Source: an uncultured Lachnospiraceae bacterium (GTDB lineage: Bacteria > Bacillota > Clostridia > Lachnospirales > Lachnospiraceae). Taken from it: a stretch of 64,000 nt of DNA. The position numbers and the translations under genes are program-made. Location of the stretch: NCBI GenBank assembly GCA_947367855.1, contig CANBFE010000013.1, positions 1 to 64,000 of the forward strand, written 5' to 3'. Below are positions 26,933 to 34,788 of this stretch, one piece after another (position 1 is the first letter of the stretch; each line of letters opens with the position of its first letter). A model generated the notes under the pieces. The model was given only the letters and a program-made list of their open reading frames with translations, had not been told where the DNA came from and did no database searches.

Positions 26933-28411
26933 ATGGAGAAAAAAACAAAAAAAGGATTCATATACAGGCTCACCGCCGCCCTCTGCTGCAGTTTCTTCCT
27001 GGCGTCCGCCCCGGTCTGCGCCGCTTCCGACGCTGAGCTGCGTCTGGAAGCCCACCGGGCCATGGATATCCAGTCAAACGAAATCCCCGGTTGGCCCAAC
27101 GGTCCCGTGGTGGGGGCGGAGTCCGCCATTTTGATGGAAGCCGAAACCGGAACCATCCTTTATTCCAAAAATATCCATCAGCGCCAGTATCCTGCCAGCA
27201 CCACAAAAATCCTCACTGCGCTGATCGCCTCGGAGCAGTGCGGGATGGATGAAATCATCACATTTTCCCATGACGCCGTGTTTGACACGCCCCGGGACAG
27301 CAGCCACATTGCCATGAACCCCGGAGAGGAACTGACCATGGAGCAGAGCCTGAATGCCATTTTGATCCGCTCCGCCAACGAGGTATGCTATGCAGTGGCA
27401 GAGCATATCACGGATACCACCGACTGGCAGGTTTTTGCCGGTCTTATGAACCAGAGGGCCGCGGAACTGGGCTGCCAGAATTCCCACTTCGTCAACCCCA
27501 ACGGCCTGCCGGATGAAAATCATTACACCACCGCATACGACCTGGCCATGATCGGAAGGGCATTCTTCGCCAACGAAATGCTGTGCAAGATCACCCTTTC
27601 CCGGAGAATCGACTTTCCTCCCACGGAGAAACTTCCCCTGGGCAAACTGGAAAACAATAATATGAAGATTATCCCCGGCGGAGAATATGCCTATGAATAT
27701 CTGGTGGGCTGCAAGACCGGATACACGGATATCGCCAGAAGCTGTCTGGTATCCTGTGCAGAAAAGGACGGCATGAAGCTGATCTGCGTGGTAATGCACG
27801 ACGAGTCGCCGTTCCAGTATCAGGACAGCATCTCCCTGTTTGAATACGGATTCTCCAATTTTGAGAAAAGAAACGTATCCCAGTCCGAAACCAAGTACAA
27901 TATCGACAATACCGGCCTGTTTTACAGCGGAAACGACCTCTTCGGCAGCTCCCGTCCCTTCCTGTACCTGGATACGGACGATTTCGTGCTGCTTCCCAGA
28001 ACCGCTTCCTTTGAAGATACGGAATCCGCCATTTCCTATGATACAGAAGACGAAAATCAGGCCGCGGTGATATCCTATACCTACCAGGGGATCCCCATCG
28101 GCTCGGCAAGAGTTCATTTTTCCGCAAACCAGGAGGAAAACAGTCTCTTCGATATCTCCCCTGAGGATTCCGACGCCGGAGCTGCAGGAGACGACAATTC
28201 CATAATCTTTGTAGATGTGACCTTTCTCCTGACATGCGGCGCCGTTCTTGTTGGAATCATACTGGTCTGGCTGTTGATACGCACTGTTCTGAAAAATTAT
28301 GAATTTGCCGACCGGAAAAGCCGGATCACCAGAAGCGGCAGAAAGGACTGGAAAAAAAGACGAAAAAAGAGGGGCAGAAAATCAGGGGGCTTCCGGAATC
28401 CTGATTTCTGA
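26933..28411 (+). CDS. dacA: D-alanyl-D-alanine carboxypeptidase (PBP5-like, family S11)
   Basis: Trims the terminal D-Ala from peptidoglycan stem peptides outside the membrane. The 492-residue product has a signal peptide (cleaved near residue 31), the serine triad motifs STTK at 89-92 (nucleophile Ser89), SAN at 147-149 and KTG at 261-263, and HFVNPNGLPDENHYTTAYD typical of S11. A second domain fills about 300-400, then a C-terminal membrane segment (about 425-450) and a highly basic cytosolic tail (KKRRKKRGRK) anchor it. The tail codons run into a bidirectional terminator. Confidence 0.95.
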   Translation: MEKKTKKGFIYRLTAALCCSFFLASAPVCAASDAELRLEAHRAMDIQSNEIPGWPNGPVVGAESAILMEAETGTILYSKNIHQRQYPASTTKILTALIASEQCGMDEIITFSHDAVFDTPRDSSHIAMNPGEELTMEQSLNAILIRSANEVCYAVAEHITDTTDWQVFAGLMNQRAAELGCQNSHFVNPNGLPDENHYTTAYDLAMIGRAFFANEMLCKITLSRRIDFPPTEKLPLGKLENNNMKIIPGGEYAYEYLVGCKTGYTDIARSCLVSCAEKDGMKLICVVMHDESPFQYQDSISLFEYGFSNFEKRNVSQSETKYNIDNTGLFYSGNDLFGSSRPFLYLDTDDFVLLPRTASFEDTESAISYDTEDENQAAVISYTYQGIPIGSARVHFSANQEENSLFDISPEDSDAGAAGDDNSIIFVDVTFLLTCGAVLVGIILVWLLIRTVLKNYEFADRKSRITRSGRKDWKKRRKKRGRKSGGFRNPDF

Positions 28412-28427
28412 TTTCGGAACCCCCCTG
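28383..28427. terminator. Bidirectional terminator between dacA and the exonuclease gene
   Basis: CAGGGGGCTTCCGGAATC (28383-28400) pairs imperfectly with GATTTCGGAACCCCCCTG (28410-28427). The dacA stop codon (28409-28411) lies inside the hairpin, and the exonuclease gene ends nine bases beyond, so one dyad serves both convergent genes. Confidence 0.7.
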
Positions 28428-28435
28428 TATGCCCC

Positions 28436-29401
28436 TCAGATTTCTTTTTCCCTGAGCCTGTGCTGTCTCTGCTGCTTTCTTATATTTTCGCTGCGTTTTT
28501 TCAGGCCGGCGGCTTCCTCGGGGGAGATCAGTCTGGTGGTTTTGACAATGTACACCTTCTCCTCCATGGATTTCCGGACCCTGATCTTCCCCTTCAGATA
28601 TCCATGTTTCGGACAATGGGCCAGACAGTAATAATTCCTTCCGTTGGGAGAAAACCATCTGATCTTCTTCCGGAGATTGCAGCGGCAGAGGTAGCACTTG
28701 CTTGCAACTACCTCCCTGTCCGCAAAAGCTTCCGCCTTGCCGGAAAATTCCCTGGAAATATACTTTTCGTAATTGTCAAACCGGACTTTTATCTCCGATT
28801 TCCTGTCTGCCGGGGGATGAAACACATCATAGGACAGATTTTCCAGGGTCCGTGGCTTTCCCTCCAGAATGCATACCAGTACTTTTGCAGTATAATGGGC
28901 ATCGCTGAAAGCCCTGTGAAAGGGAATATCCTTGTCCATCTGCAGAAAATCCACGGCATGCTCCAGGGCCTTCCTGGACTTTCCGTCCTCAAAGGCAATG
29001 CTGAACAGCTTCTGCACATCCAGGTAGGCGATGGGGCCCCCGGCCAGAGGGTCCATGCCGTAAAACCTCATGTTCCTCTGCAGTTCCGTCAGGTCGGCGC
29101 TTCCCCAGGTACAAAACAGGTAATCCTCCCCGCACCATTCAAGGAACTGCCCTGCCGCCTGGACAAAGGGCTTCCCATGCTCAAGCTCCTGCATCTGCAG
29201 GTGAAGCAGCCTCCCGGTAACCTGGTTCATCTCGCGGTAAACTGCCGGTTTTATCAGCTCGCTGAACTCACCGGTTCTGATTCCCTGATCATTCAATTTT
29301 ACGGCGCCAATTTCGATGATTTCAAAAGGCAGACCGGCCGGTGCCACTTCCTCACCGGCGCTGCCCTGATTCCATTCCAGGTCAAATACAATATAATTCA
29401 A
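28436..29401 (-). CDS. DEDDh-type 3'-5' exonuclease with C-terminal Cys cluster
   Basis: A 321-residue protein with an RNase T/DnaQ-like exonuclease domain: YIVFDLEWNQ (first Asp and Glu), TWGSADLTELQRNM (second Asp) and HRAFSDAHYTAKVLV (His and last Asp). After residue about 215 comes a basic segment with a Cys/His cluster (CYLCRCNLRKK, YCLAHCPKHG) that may bind metal or nucleic acid. I start at TTG 29401 (MNYIVFDLEW...), eight bases after AGGAG; the longer frame to 29470 would run into proS. It follows proS by 17 bp, so it probably shares the T-box promoter. Confidence 0.85.
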   Translation of the reverse strand: MNYIVFDLEWNQGSAGEEVAPAGLPFEIIEIGAVKLNDQGIRTGEFSELIKPAVYREMNQVTGRLLHLQMQELEHGKPFVQAAGQFLEWCGEDYLFCTWGSADLTELQRNMRFYGMDPLAGGPIAYLDVQKLFSIAFEDGKSRKALEHAVDFLQMDKDIPFHRAFSDAHYTAKVLVCILEGKPRTLENLSYDVFHPPADRKSEIKVRFDNYEKYISREFSGKAEAFADREVVASKCYLCRCNLRKKIRWFSPNGRNYYCLAHCPKHGYLKGKIRVRKSMEEKVYIVKTTRLISPEEAAGLKKRSENIRKQQRQHRLREKEI

Positions 29402-29418
29402 TTCCAAAGCTCCTTTAT

Positions 29419-30852
29419 TTAATAGGCACGTCCCCAGTATACCATTTTCCCTGCGGGACGTCCACAGCATACGCAGGTGTCCGCCACCTGTTCCTGGTCA
29501 AAGGGCATACAGCGGCTTGTGACGCTCAGACGCTCCTTGATCTGTACTTCGCATTCCTCGCTGCCGCACCACATGGCCTTGACAAAACCGGACTTCTCGT
29601 TAAATATCTTCTCGAATTCCTCCATATTCACAGCCGTATAGGTATTTGCATCCCTGTGTTTTCTGGCTCTTTCCAACATCTCCTTCTGAATGGTCTCCAG
29701 AAGTTCCCCAACCCTGGCCTCCAGCTCCTCAAGGCTGACCTCCAGTTTCTCCCTGGTATCCCTGCGGCAGATGACACATTTTCCTGCTTCCAGGTCCTTG
29801 GGGCCGATTTCCACGCGGATAGGGTATCCCCGCATCTCTGCCTCCGCAAACTTCCATCCCGGACTCTTATCCGTGTCGTCCACCTTCACCCGGAAATTTC
29901 TGCCCAGAATATCCCGAATTTCATACGCCTTGGAAAGGACGCCCTCCTTTTTCTGCTGAATGGGCACAATGCATACCTGAACGGGAGCCACCCGGGGAGG
30001 AAGCACCAGTCCCTCATTGTCGCCGTGCACCATGATGATGGCACCGATAAGCCGGGTGGTCATGCCCCAGGAGGTCTGATGCACATATTTCAGGGTATTG
30101 TCCCTGTCTGTAAACTGAACGCCAAAGGCCCTGGCAAAGCCGTCCCCGAAATTGTGGGATGTGCCTGCCTGCAGCGCCTTGCCGTCATGCATCAGGGCCT
30201 CAATGGCATAGGTCGCCACTGCCCCTGCAAATTTCTCCCTGTCTGTCTTCCGCCCCCGGATAACCGGTATCGCAAGTATTTCTTCACAAAAATCCGCATA
30301 TAAATTCAGTATCTGGATGGTGCGCTCCTGCGCCTCTTCCTCTGTGGCGTGGGCGGTATGCCCCTCCTGCCACAGGAATTCCCTGGAACGCAGGAAAGGT
30401 CTGGTCTCCTTCTCCCAGCGCACCACTGAACACCACTGATTGTACACCCTGGGCAGGTCCCTGTAGGAATGAATGTCATTTTTGTAAAAATCACAGAAAA
30501 GAGTTTCCGATGTAGGTCTCACGCAGAGCCTTTCCTGCAGGGGCGCAAGGCCGCCATGGGTCACCCACGCCACCTCCGGCGCAAAGCCTTCCACATGATC
30601 CTTCTCTTTCTGCAGCAGTGACTCCGGAATGAACATGGGCAGATATACATTTTCCACCCCTGTCTCCTTAAAGCGGGCATCCAGTTGCTTCTGAATCAGC
30701 TCCCAGATAGCATATCCCGCAGGCTTTATCACCATGCATCCCTTTACGGAAGTGTAATCGATGAGTTCTGCCTTCTTTACCACATCTGTGTACCATTGCG
30801 CGAAATCCACTTCCATGGAAGTGATTTCTTCTACCATTTTTTTGTCTGCCAT
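29419..30852 (-). CDS. proS: Prolyl-tRNA synthetase (class II, short form)
   Basis: Charges tRNA-Pro. The 477-residue protein is the archaeal/eukaryote-like short form found in many Firmicutes, without the YbaK editing insertion. Class II motifs: motif 2 TSETLFCDFYKNDIHSYRDL with CSVVRWEKETRPFLRSREFLWQEGHTAH, and motif 3 region GMTTRLIGAIIMVHGDNEGLVLPP. A C-terminal zinc-like domain carries CGSEECEVQIK and CVCCGRPAGKMVYWGRAY. AGGAGG precedes the ATG. Expression is set by the T-box leader upstream. Confidence 0.97.
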   Translation of the reverse strand: MADKKMVEEITSMEVDFAQWYTDVVKKAELIDYTSVKGCMVIKPAGYAIWELIQKQLDARFKETGVENVYLPMFIPESLLQKEKDHVEGFAPEVAWVTHGGLAPLQERLCVRPTSETLFCDFYKNDIHSYRDLPRVYNQWCSVVRWEKETRPFLRSREFLWQEGHTAHATEEEAQERTIQILNLYADFCEEILAIPVIRGRKTDREKFAGAVATYAIEALMHDGKALQAGTSHNFGDGFARAFGVQFTDRDNTLKYVHQTSWGMTTRLIGAIIMVHGDNEGLVLPPRVAPVQVCIVPIQQKKEGVLSKAYEIRDILGRNFRVKVDDTDKSPGWKFAEAEMRGYPIRVEIGPKDLEAGKCVICRRDTREKLEVSLEELEARVGELLETIQKEMLERARKHRDANTYTAVNMEEFEKIFNEKSGFVKAMWCGSEECEVQIKERLSVTSRCMPFDQEQVADTCVCCGRPAGKMVYWGRAY

Positions 30853-30908
30853 TTTTTCCTCCTGTCTATAGTTCCGCTCCCAATGGGCGATTGCTGTTTT
30901 CGGTTACG

Positions 30909-31203
30909 AAAAAAGCCGGATTTCCATCCCCTAAGGGACCGTAAATCCGGCGGTACCACCCAAATTGACGCTCTGCGTCCATCTCCTGTGCCCGTAACGC
31001 AGGTCTGCGCCACACTTTCGTCCCCGCCCGTGTCTGCAGCCCCGGACGGCTCCCTCGCGTGAAGACTCCAAGGCAGGTTCCAGACCTTCCGCACAAGAAC
31101 CTTTCAGCCACAGCCCTGCCGCCTTTCCAAACGGCGGCTGTCCCGTTCTCTCTCTGAAATGCTTCCGAATCTGTACTAATCCTCTTCCCGGTCTAAACGT
31201 ATG
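30909..31203 (-). ncRNA. T-box riboswitch leader of proS (Pro specifier CCT)
   Basis: On the minus strand the leader carries a Stem I with AGTA loop-E side, an AGAGAG (GA) motif and, opposite AGTA, the specifier context GAA-CCT-GCC, with CCT (Pro) at 31075-31077. The T-box sequence GGTGGTACCGCC (30949-30960) follows, then the terminator: CCGGATTT-type stem 30916-30923 with 30943-30950 and a run of T (30909-30914). Uncharged tRNA-Pro would stabilise the antiterminator and permit proS expression. The specifier agrees with the downstream gene. Confidence 0.95.
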
Positions 31204-31208
31204 TAGGG

Positions 31209-31238
31209 ATTATAGAACAAATCCCCCTTCCTTGTCAA
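31209..31238 (-). promoter_or_regulatory. Consensus sigma-A promoter of the proS T-box transcript
   Basis: Minus strand TTGACA (31233-31238), 18-base spacer, TATAAT (31209-31214); both hexamers are perfect. The start site would fall near 31202, at the 5' end of the T-box leader. Confidence 0.85.
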
Positions 31239-31281
31239 GGAAAATCTGCCCGGAATCCCCCCATAAGCCTGCAATAACATA

Positions 31282-33066
31282 TCATTGCCCCGCAGCCTGC
31301 CCTATCAGCACTTCCTTTCCCCGAAACGCAAAACCGTATTTTCTGATTCGTTCCGCCGGAATCCCCTTTGAGAGCAGCGAGGCCTCATACCGCATCTCCT
31401 CAATCTGGCCCAGGGCGGTCTGTACAGTATCCTCCAGTGTCTTTTCCCTTTGGGGGTTATTTACCTTGAACTCTATAATTATGGCATCCCTGCAGTACCT
31501 TCCGAACCCCTGCCCGTTCCGGGACGCTGCCCCGTTTCCTGCTCCGGGCCCTTTCGGTTCCAGCATAATATCATAACGTCCGAACCCGCTCTCCCGATTG
31601 GAAGTAATGGCATAGCAGTCTGCCAGGTCCACCATCAGCCCTAATACGAAGCCATGGTAAAAACGCTCCGGCTCATTCTCCGAGGACTTCTTTCCCCCGT
31701 CAAAGCTGCTGAATGTGGCAAGAGCCACCCGGTTCATATATATGTTCATGGCATCCACATCCCCCAGAAGCAGCGCCTTGATAAAGACATTATAATCCCC
31801 GGTGTATTCCCTGAACCATCCCTCTATCATCTGCTCGAACATCCGCCTGACTTCCATATTTGTCAGTTTCAGACCATACAGAGCCTTTCCGCTGGCCGCG
31901 TCAATCTCATAACTTTCTACTTTTAAATAGCCGCTGGCCAGGAGCATGCTCCAAACTGCTCCCATCTTATAATCCAATTGCTCAAACACAATCTGCTCAT
32001 CAATCTCCGTGCAGAAAGTCCTGCCCCGGAGCAGGTCCTCCATTGTTATCTTCACATCCGGTCCGCCCTCCCGAATCAGCTTCCCCACAAGGTTGTTGGA
32101 ACTGGTGTTTGCCCAATAGGTCCCCAGACTCCCCGTCTTCAGATAATTCAAAATGGACCAGGGATTGTATATATCACGCCTTTCCCCAAAGGTAAAACCG
32201 TCATACCAACGTCTTACCTCTGCCATTTTGTCCGCAAGACCATATTCCTGCAGGGAGGCAAACACTTCTTCCTCCGTAAATCCGAAACTGTCTGCATAGA
32301 TGTCGGATGTGGCAGTCACAACAGTCAGATTGTTCAAATCTGAAAAAACAGATTCCCTGCTGACCCTGGTAATGCCCGTCATGACTGCCCTGTCAAGATA
32401 GGGGTTGGTCTTAAAGGTCGCATTGAACAGTGTCCTGATAAACTCCACCATCTCCCTCCAGTAGCCATACACATAGGCCTCCTGCATGGGCGTGTCATAC
32501 TCGTCCAGTAAAACGATGACCTTCTTACCATAATACCGTGAAAGATAGTTCGACAGGGCATTTAGGGAATCGGATGCCACGGTATCCTCCATCTCTGCGG
32601 ACACTCTTTGAAATCTTTCTCTTTCATCCGCATTCAGTCCTCCTTCATCCAGAAGAAAGTCGAATTTATTATACAGATTTCTGATTGTCTGGCATATCTT
32701 TTTCCTGGCATTGGAAAAGGAGGTCTCCTTTACATTTGCAAAGGAAAGGCTGATAACCGGATATGTCCCCTGAAGCTTTCTGTAGGCATAATCCCCGGAA
32801 AGTGAATTTGCGCTCTCAGAAGATTTTTCCTGCCAGATGGCAAGCTCCTGAAACAAGTCTTCCCTGCCCGCATAATCCAGGGAGAAAAACTGCTCCAACA
32901 TGCTCATATTCAGCGTCTTGCCGAAACGCCTGGGGCGGGTGATTAGTGTAACCACATCTCTGTTCTCCCACCACTCTTTGATAAATCTGGTCTTGTCAAT
33001 ATAAAAACAGCCTGCCTGAATCAGTTGTTCGAAATTCTGATGGCCTATGCCCACTACCCTTGCCAT
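31282..33066 (-). CDS. AAA-ATPase-like protein with C-terminal PD-(D/E)XK nuclease-like domain
   Basis: A 594-residue protein of the AAA-ATPase_like / PDDEXK_9 (DUF1703) type, often found in many copies in Clostridia and Bacteroidetes. N-terminus: IGHQNFEQLIQAGCFYIDKT, then a Walker A-like RPRRFGKTLNMSMLEQFFS near residue 45 and VIVLLDEYDTPMQEAY as Walker B. The C-terminal nuclease-like domain has GFGRYDIMLEP and AIIIEFKVN (the E-x-K of the fold). Function is unproven. Start 33066 is preferred to 33129 since GGGGAGG lies seven bases upstream. Not obviously tied to its neighbours. Confidence 0.85.
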   Translation of the reverse strand: MARVVGIGHQNFEQLIQAGCFYIDKTRFIKEWWENRDVVTLITRPRRFGKTLNMSMLEQFFSLDYAGREDLFQELAIWQEKSSESANSLSGDYAYRKLQGTYPVISLSFANVKETSFSNARKKICQTIRNLYNKFDFLLDEGGLNADERERFQRVSAEMEDTVASDSLNALSNYLSRYYGKKVIVLLDEYDTPMQEAYVYGYWREMVEFIRTLFNATFKTNPYLDRAVMTGITRVSRESVFSDLNNLTVVTATSDIYADSFGFTEEEVFASLQEYGLADKMAEVRRWYDGFTFGERRDIYNPWSILNYLKTGSLGTYWANTSSNNLVGKLIREGGPDVKITMEDLLRGRTFCTEIDEQIVFEQLDYKMGAVWSMLLASGYLKVESYEIDAASGKALYGLKLTNMEVRRMFEQMIEGWFREYTGDYNVFIKALLLGDVDAMNIYMNRVALATFSSFDGGKKSSENEPERFYHGFVLGLMVDLADCYAITSNRESGFGRYDIMLEPKGPGAGNGAASRNGQGFGRYCRDAIIIEFKVNNPQREKTLEDTVQTALGQIEEMRYEASLLSKGIPAERIRKYGFAFRGKEVLIGQAAGQ

Positions 33067-33118
33067 ACGCTGCCCTCCCCGGGAAACAAACTTATACGTT
33101 TTATTACCTGTTTTCGCC

Positions 33119-34321
33119 CTACCGCTCACTGACCACCTGGAAGATGTAGAACTTCAAATAATAGGACTGGTCCGCTGCCCAGAGAATGGGATGATCGGGC
33201 CCCTGTGTCCGGAATTCCACCTGGCGAAGCCGCTTCCTGGCTCCCACTGCCGCCTCCCGGATGGTCTTTGCAAAAAGCTCCGGCTCCATAAAGTGGGAAC
33301 AGGAACAGGTGGCCAGAAAGCCCCCGTCGCGCACCAGTTTCATTCCCCTCAAATTGATCTCCCGGTATCCTTTCACTGCATTTTTTACGGAATTACGAGA
33401 CTTTGCAAACGCAGGAGGGTCCAGAATTACCACATCATATTTCTCGCCTGCCTCCTCCAGTTCCGGAAGCAGATCAAATACATCTGCGCAGCGGAAGCGT
33501 ACTCTGTCTTCCAGATGATTAAGCCTTGCATTTTCCTCCGCCTGATCTATCGCCGCCTGGGAGGCGTCCACGCCGAGAACACTCTCCGCCCCGACCATTC
33601 CCGCATTCAGGGCAAAGGAGCCCGTATGGGTAAAGCAGTCCAGAACCCTCCCTCCTTTGCAGAAGCGCCGGACAGCCGCGCGGTTATTCTTCTGATCCAG
33701 GAAAAATCCCGTCTTCTGTCCCTCTTCCACATCCACCAGGTAGCGCACACCGTTTTCCACAATCTCCACCTTTGTGTCAAAGGGCTCCCCCATAAAGCCT
33801 TTAATCCTCTCCAGTCCCTCCTGCAGGCGCACTTTGGCATCGCTCCGCTCATAAACTCCCCGGACCAAAATACCATCCTCCCCAAGGACTTTCTTCAAAG
33901 CCTCCACCAGAATGCCTTTCCACCGCTCCATCCCCAGGGTCAGACACTCCACCACCAGGACGTCCGAGAATTTATCCACCACAATTCCGGGCAGGAAATC
34001 TGCCTCCCCGAAGATCACACGGCAGTTGGAAGTGTCAATGGACTGCCTGCGGTACTCCCAGGCATCCCGGACACGCTGTTCCATGAAAGCCTCATCTATA
34101 ACCACGTCCTTCTTTCTGGACAGAATCCGCACCGTGATTCTGGATTCTGTGTTAATGTAGCCGCAACCCAGATAATAGCCGTTAAAGTCGCGTACCTCCA
34201 CAATGTCCCCGTTTTCATATGCACCCTCTATTGACGATATTTCGTTGTCATATATCCATGCGCCGCCTGCCTTCAGGGTGCGCCCCTCCCCTTTTTTCAA
34301 TGTCACTGCCGCCAGACTCAT
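33119..34321 (-). CDS. rlmI: Class I SAM-dependent rRNA methyltransferase (RlmI family)
   Basis: Predicted 23S rRNA (cytosine-C5)-methyltransferase. The 400-residue protein has an N-terminal PUA domain (KKGEGRTLKAGGAWIYDNEI), an EEHEE linker domain and a C-terminal Rossmann methyltransferase: DCFTHTGSFALNAGM as SAM loop, VLGVDASQAAIDQAEENARLN, VVILDPPAFAKSRN as the substrate motif and LATCSCSHFM with the conserved cysteine. GGAGAG lies before the ATG. RlmI of E. coli modifies C1962; the same site is assumed. Confidence 0.9.
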   Translation of the reverse strand: MSLAAVTLKKGEGRTLKAGGAWIYDNEISSIEGAYENGDIVEVRDFNGYYLGCGYINTESRITVRILSRKKDVVIDEAFMEQRVRDAWEYRRQSIDTSNCRVIFGEADFLPGIVVDKFSDVLVVECLTLGMERWKGILVEALKKVLGEDGILVRGVYERSDAKVRLQEGLERIKGFMGEPFDTKVEIVENGVRYLVDVEEGQKTGFFLDQKNNRAAVRRFCKGGRVLDCFTHTGSFALNAGMVGAESVLGVDASQAAIDQAEENARLNHLEDRVRFRCADVFDLLPELEEAGEKYDVVILDPPAFAKSRNSVKNAVKGYREINLRGMKLVRDGGFLATCSCSHFMEPELFAKTIREAAVGARKRLRQVEFRTQGPDHPILWAADQSYYLKFYIFQVVSER

Positions 34322-34370
34322 CCTGTCTCTCCTTTTCCTGTTCCGTTATTCCCATAATACTTCCATTTGT

Positions 34371-34399
34371 ATCCTATCACATACCCCGCGCTTTTTCAA
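34371..34399 (-). promoter_or_regulatory. Predicted sigma-A promoter of rlmI
   Basis: Minus strand TTGAAA (34394-34399), 17-base spacer, TAGGAT (34371-34376), about 50 bp before rlmI. Confidence 0.5.
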
Positions 34400-34515
34400 T
34401 CTGCAGAAAATGCTGCAGAAAATATACAGAAAATCTTCTTTTTCACTTGACAGTCCGGCTTTTTTTATGATAGTATAATGTTTAGCGGTTATCATACATT
34501 CCTTTTTATGATCAG

Positions 34516-34589
34516 CGGCGCGTGGCTCAGCTTGGTAGAGCGCAGCGTTCGGGACGCTGAGGTCGCAGGTTCGAATCCTGTCGCGCCGA
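34516..34589 (+). tRNA. tRNA-Pro (anticodon CGG)
   Basis: Full cloverleaf of 74 nt: acceptor CGGCGCG/CGCGCCG (34516-34522 with 34582-34588), D arm with GGCTCAGCTTGGTAGAGC, anticodon stem CAGCG/CGCTG with loop TTCGGGA, anticodon CGG at 34550-34552, T arm with GGTTCGAATCC, discriminator A. CCA is not encoded. It reads only codon CCG, so at least one other tRNA-Pro must exist elsewhere. TTGACA at 34447-34452 and TATAAT at 34474-34479 lie upstream, but the 21-base spacing is too long to be a clean promoter. Confidence 0.96.
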
Positions 34590-34656
34590 GTATTTTCCTG
34601 GTATATGCCGTTTGGGAAAATTATTTTATGAAAATTAATAGGCTTCTGTATTTTAA

Positions 34657-34693
34657 AACCGTTTTTCTGCCATGTCAGAACGGTTATTTTTTT
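34657..34693 (+). terminator. Terminator after tRNA-Pro
   Basis: AACCGT (34657-34662) pairs with ACGGTT (34680-34685), with inner TCTG/CAGA pairing, followed by seven T (34687-34693). Confidence 0.7.
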
Positions 34694-34788
34694 ACCATTC
34701 TGTAAGGTATTCCCGTTCCCAAAAGGCAGACCAGGTTTAAAAAACGTCATGTTCCTATTTATGTCTGTGCTATTCGGAGGAGACGGAT

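Noticed and set aside
34447..34479. TTGACA and TATAAT before tRNA-Pro as a promoter
   Set aside because: The hexamers are 21 bases apart, too far for a normal promoter; the pair is mentioned but not called.
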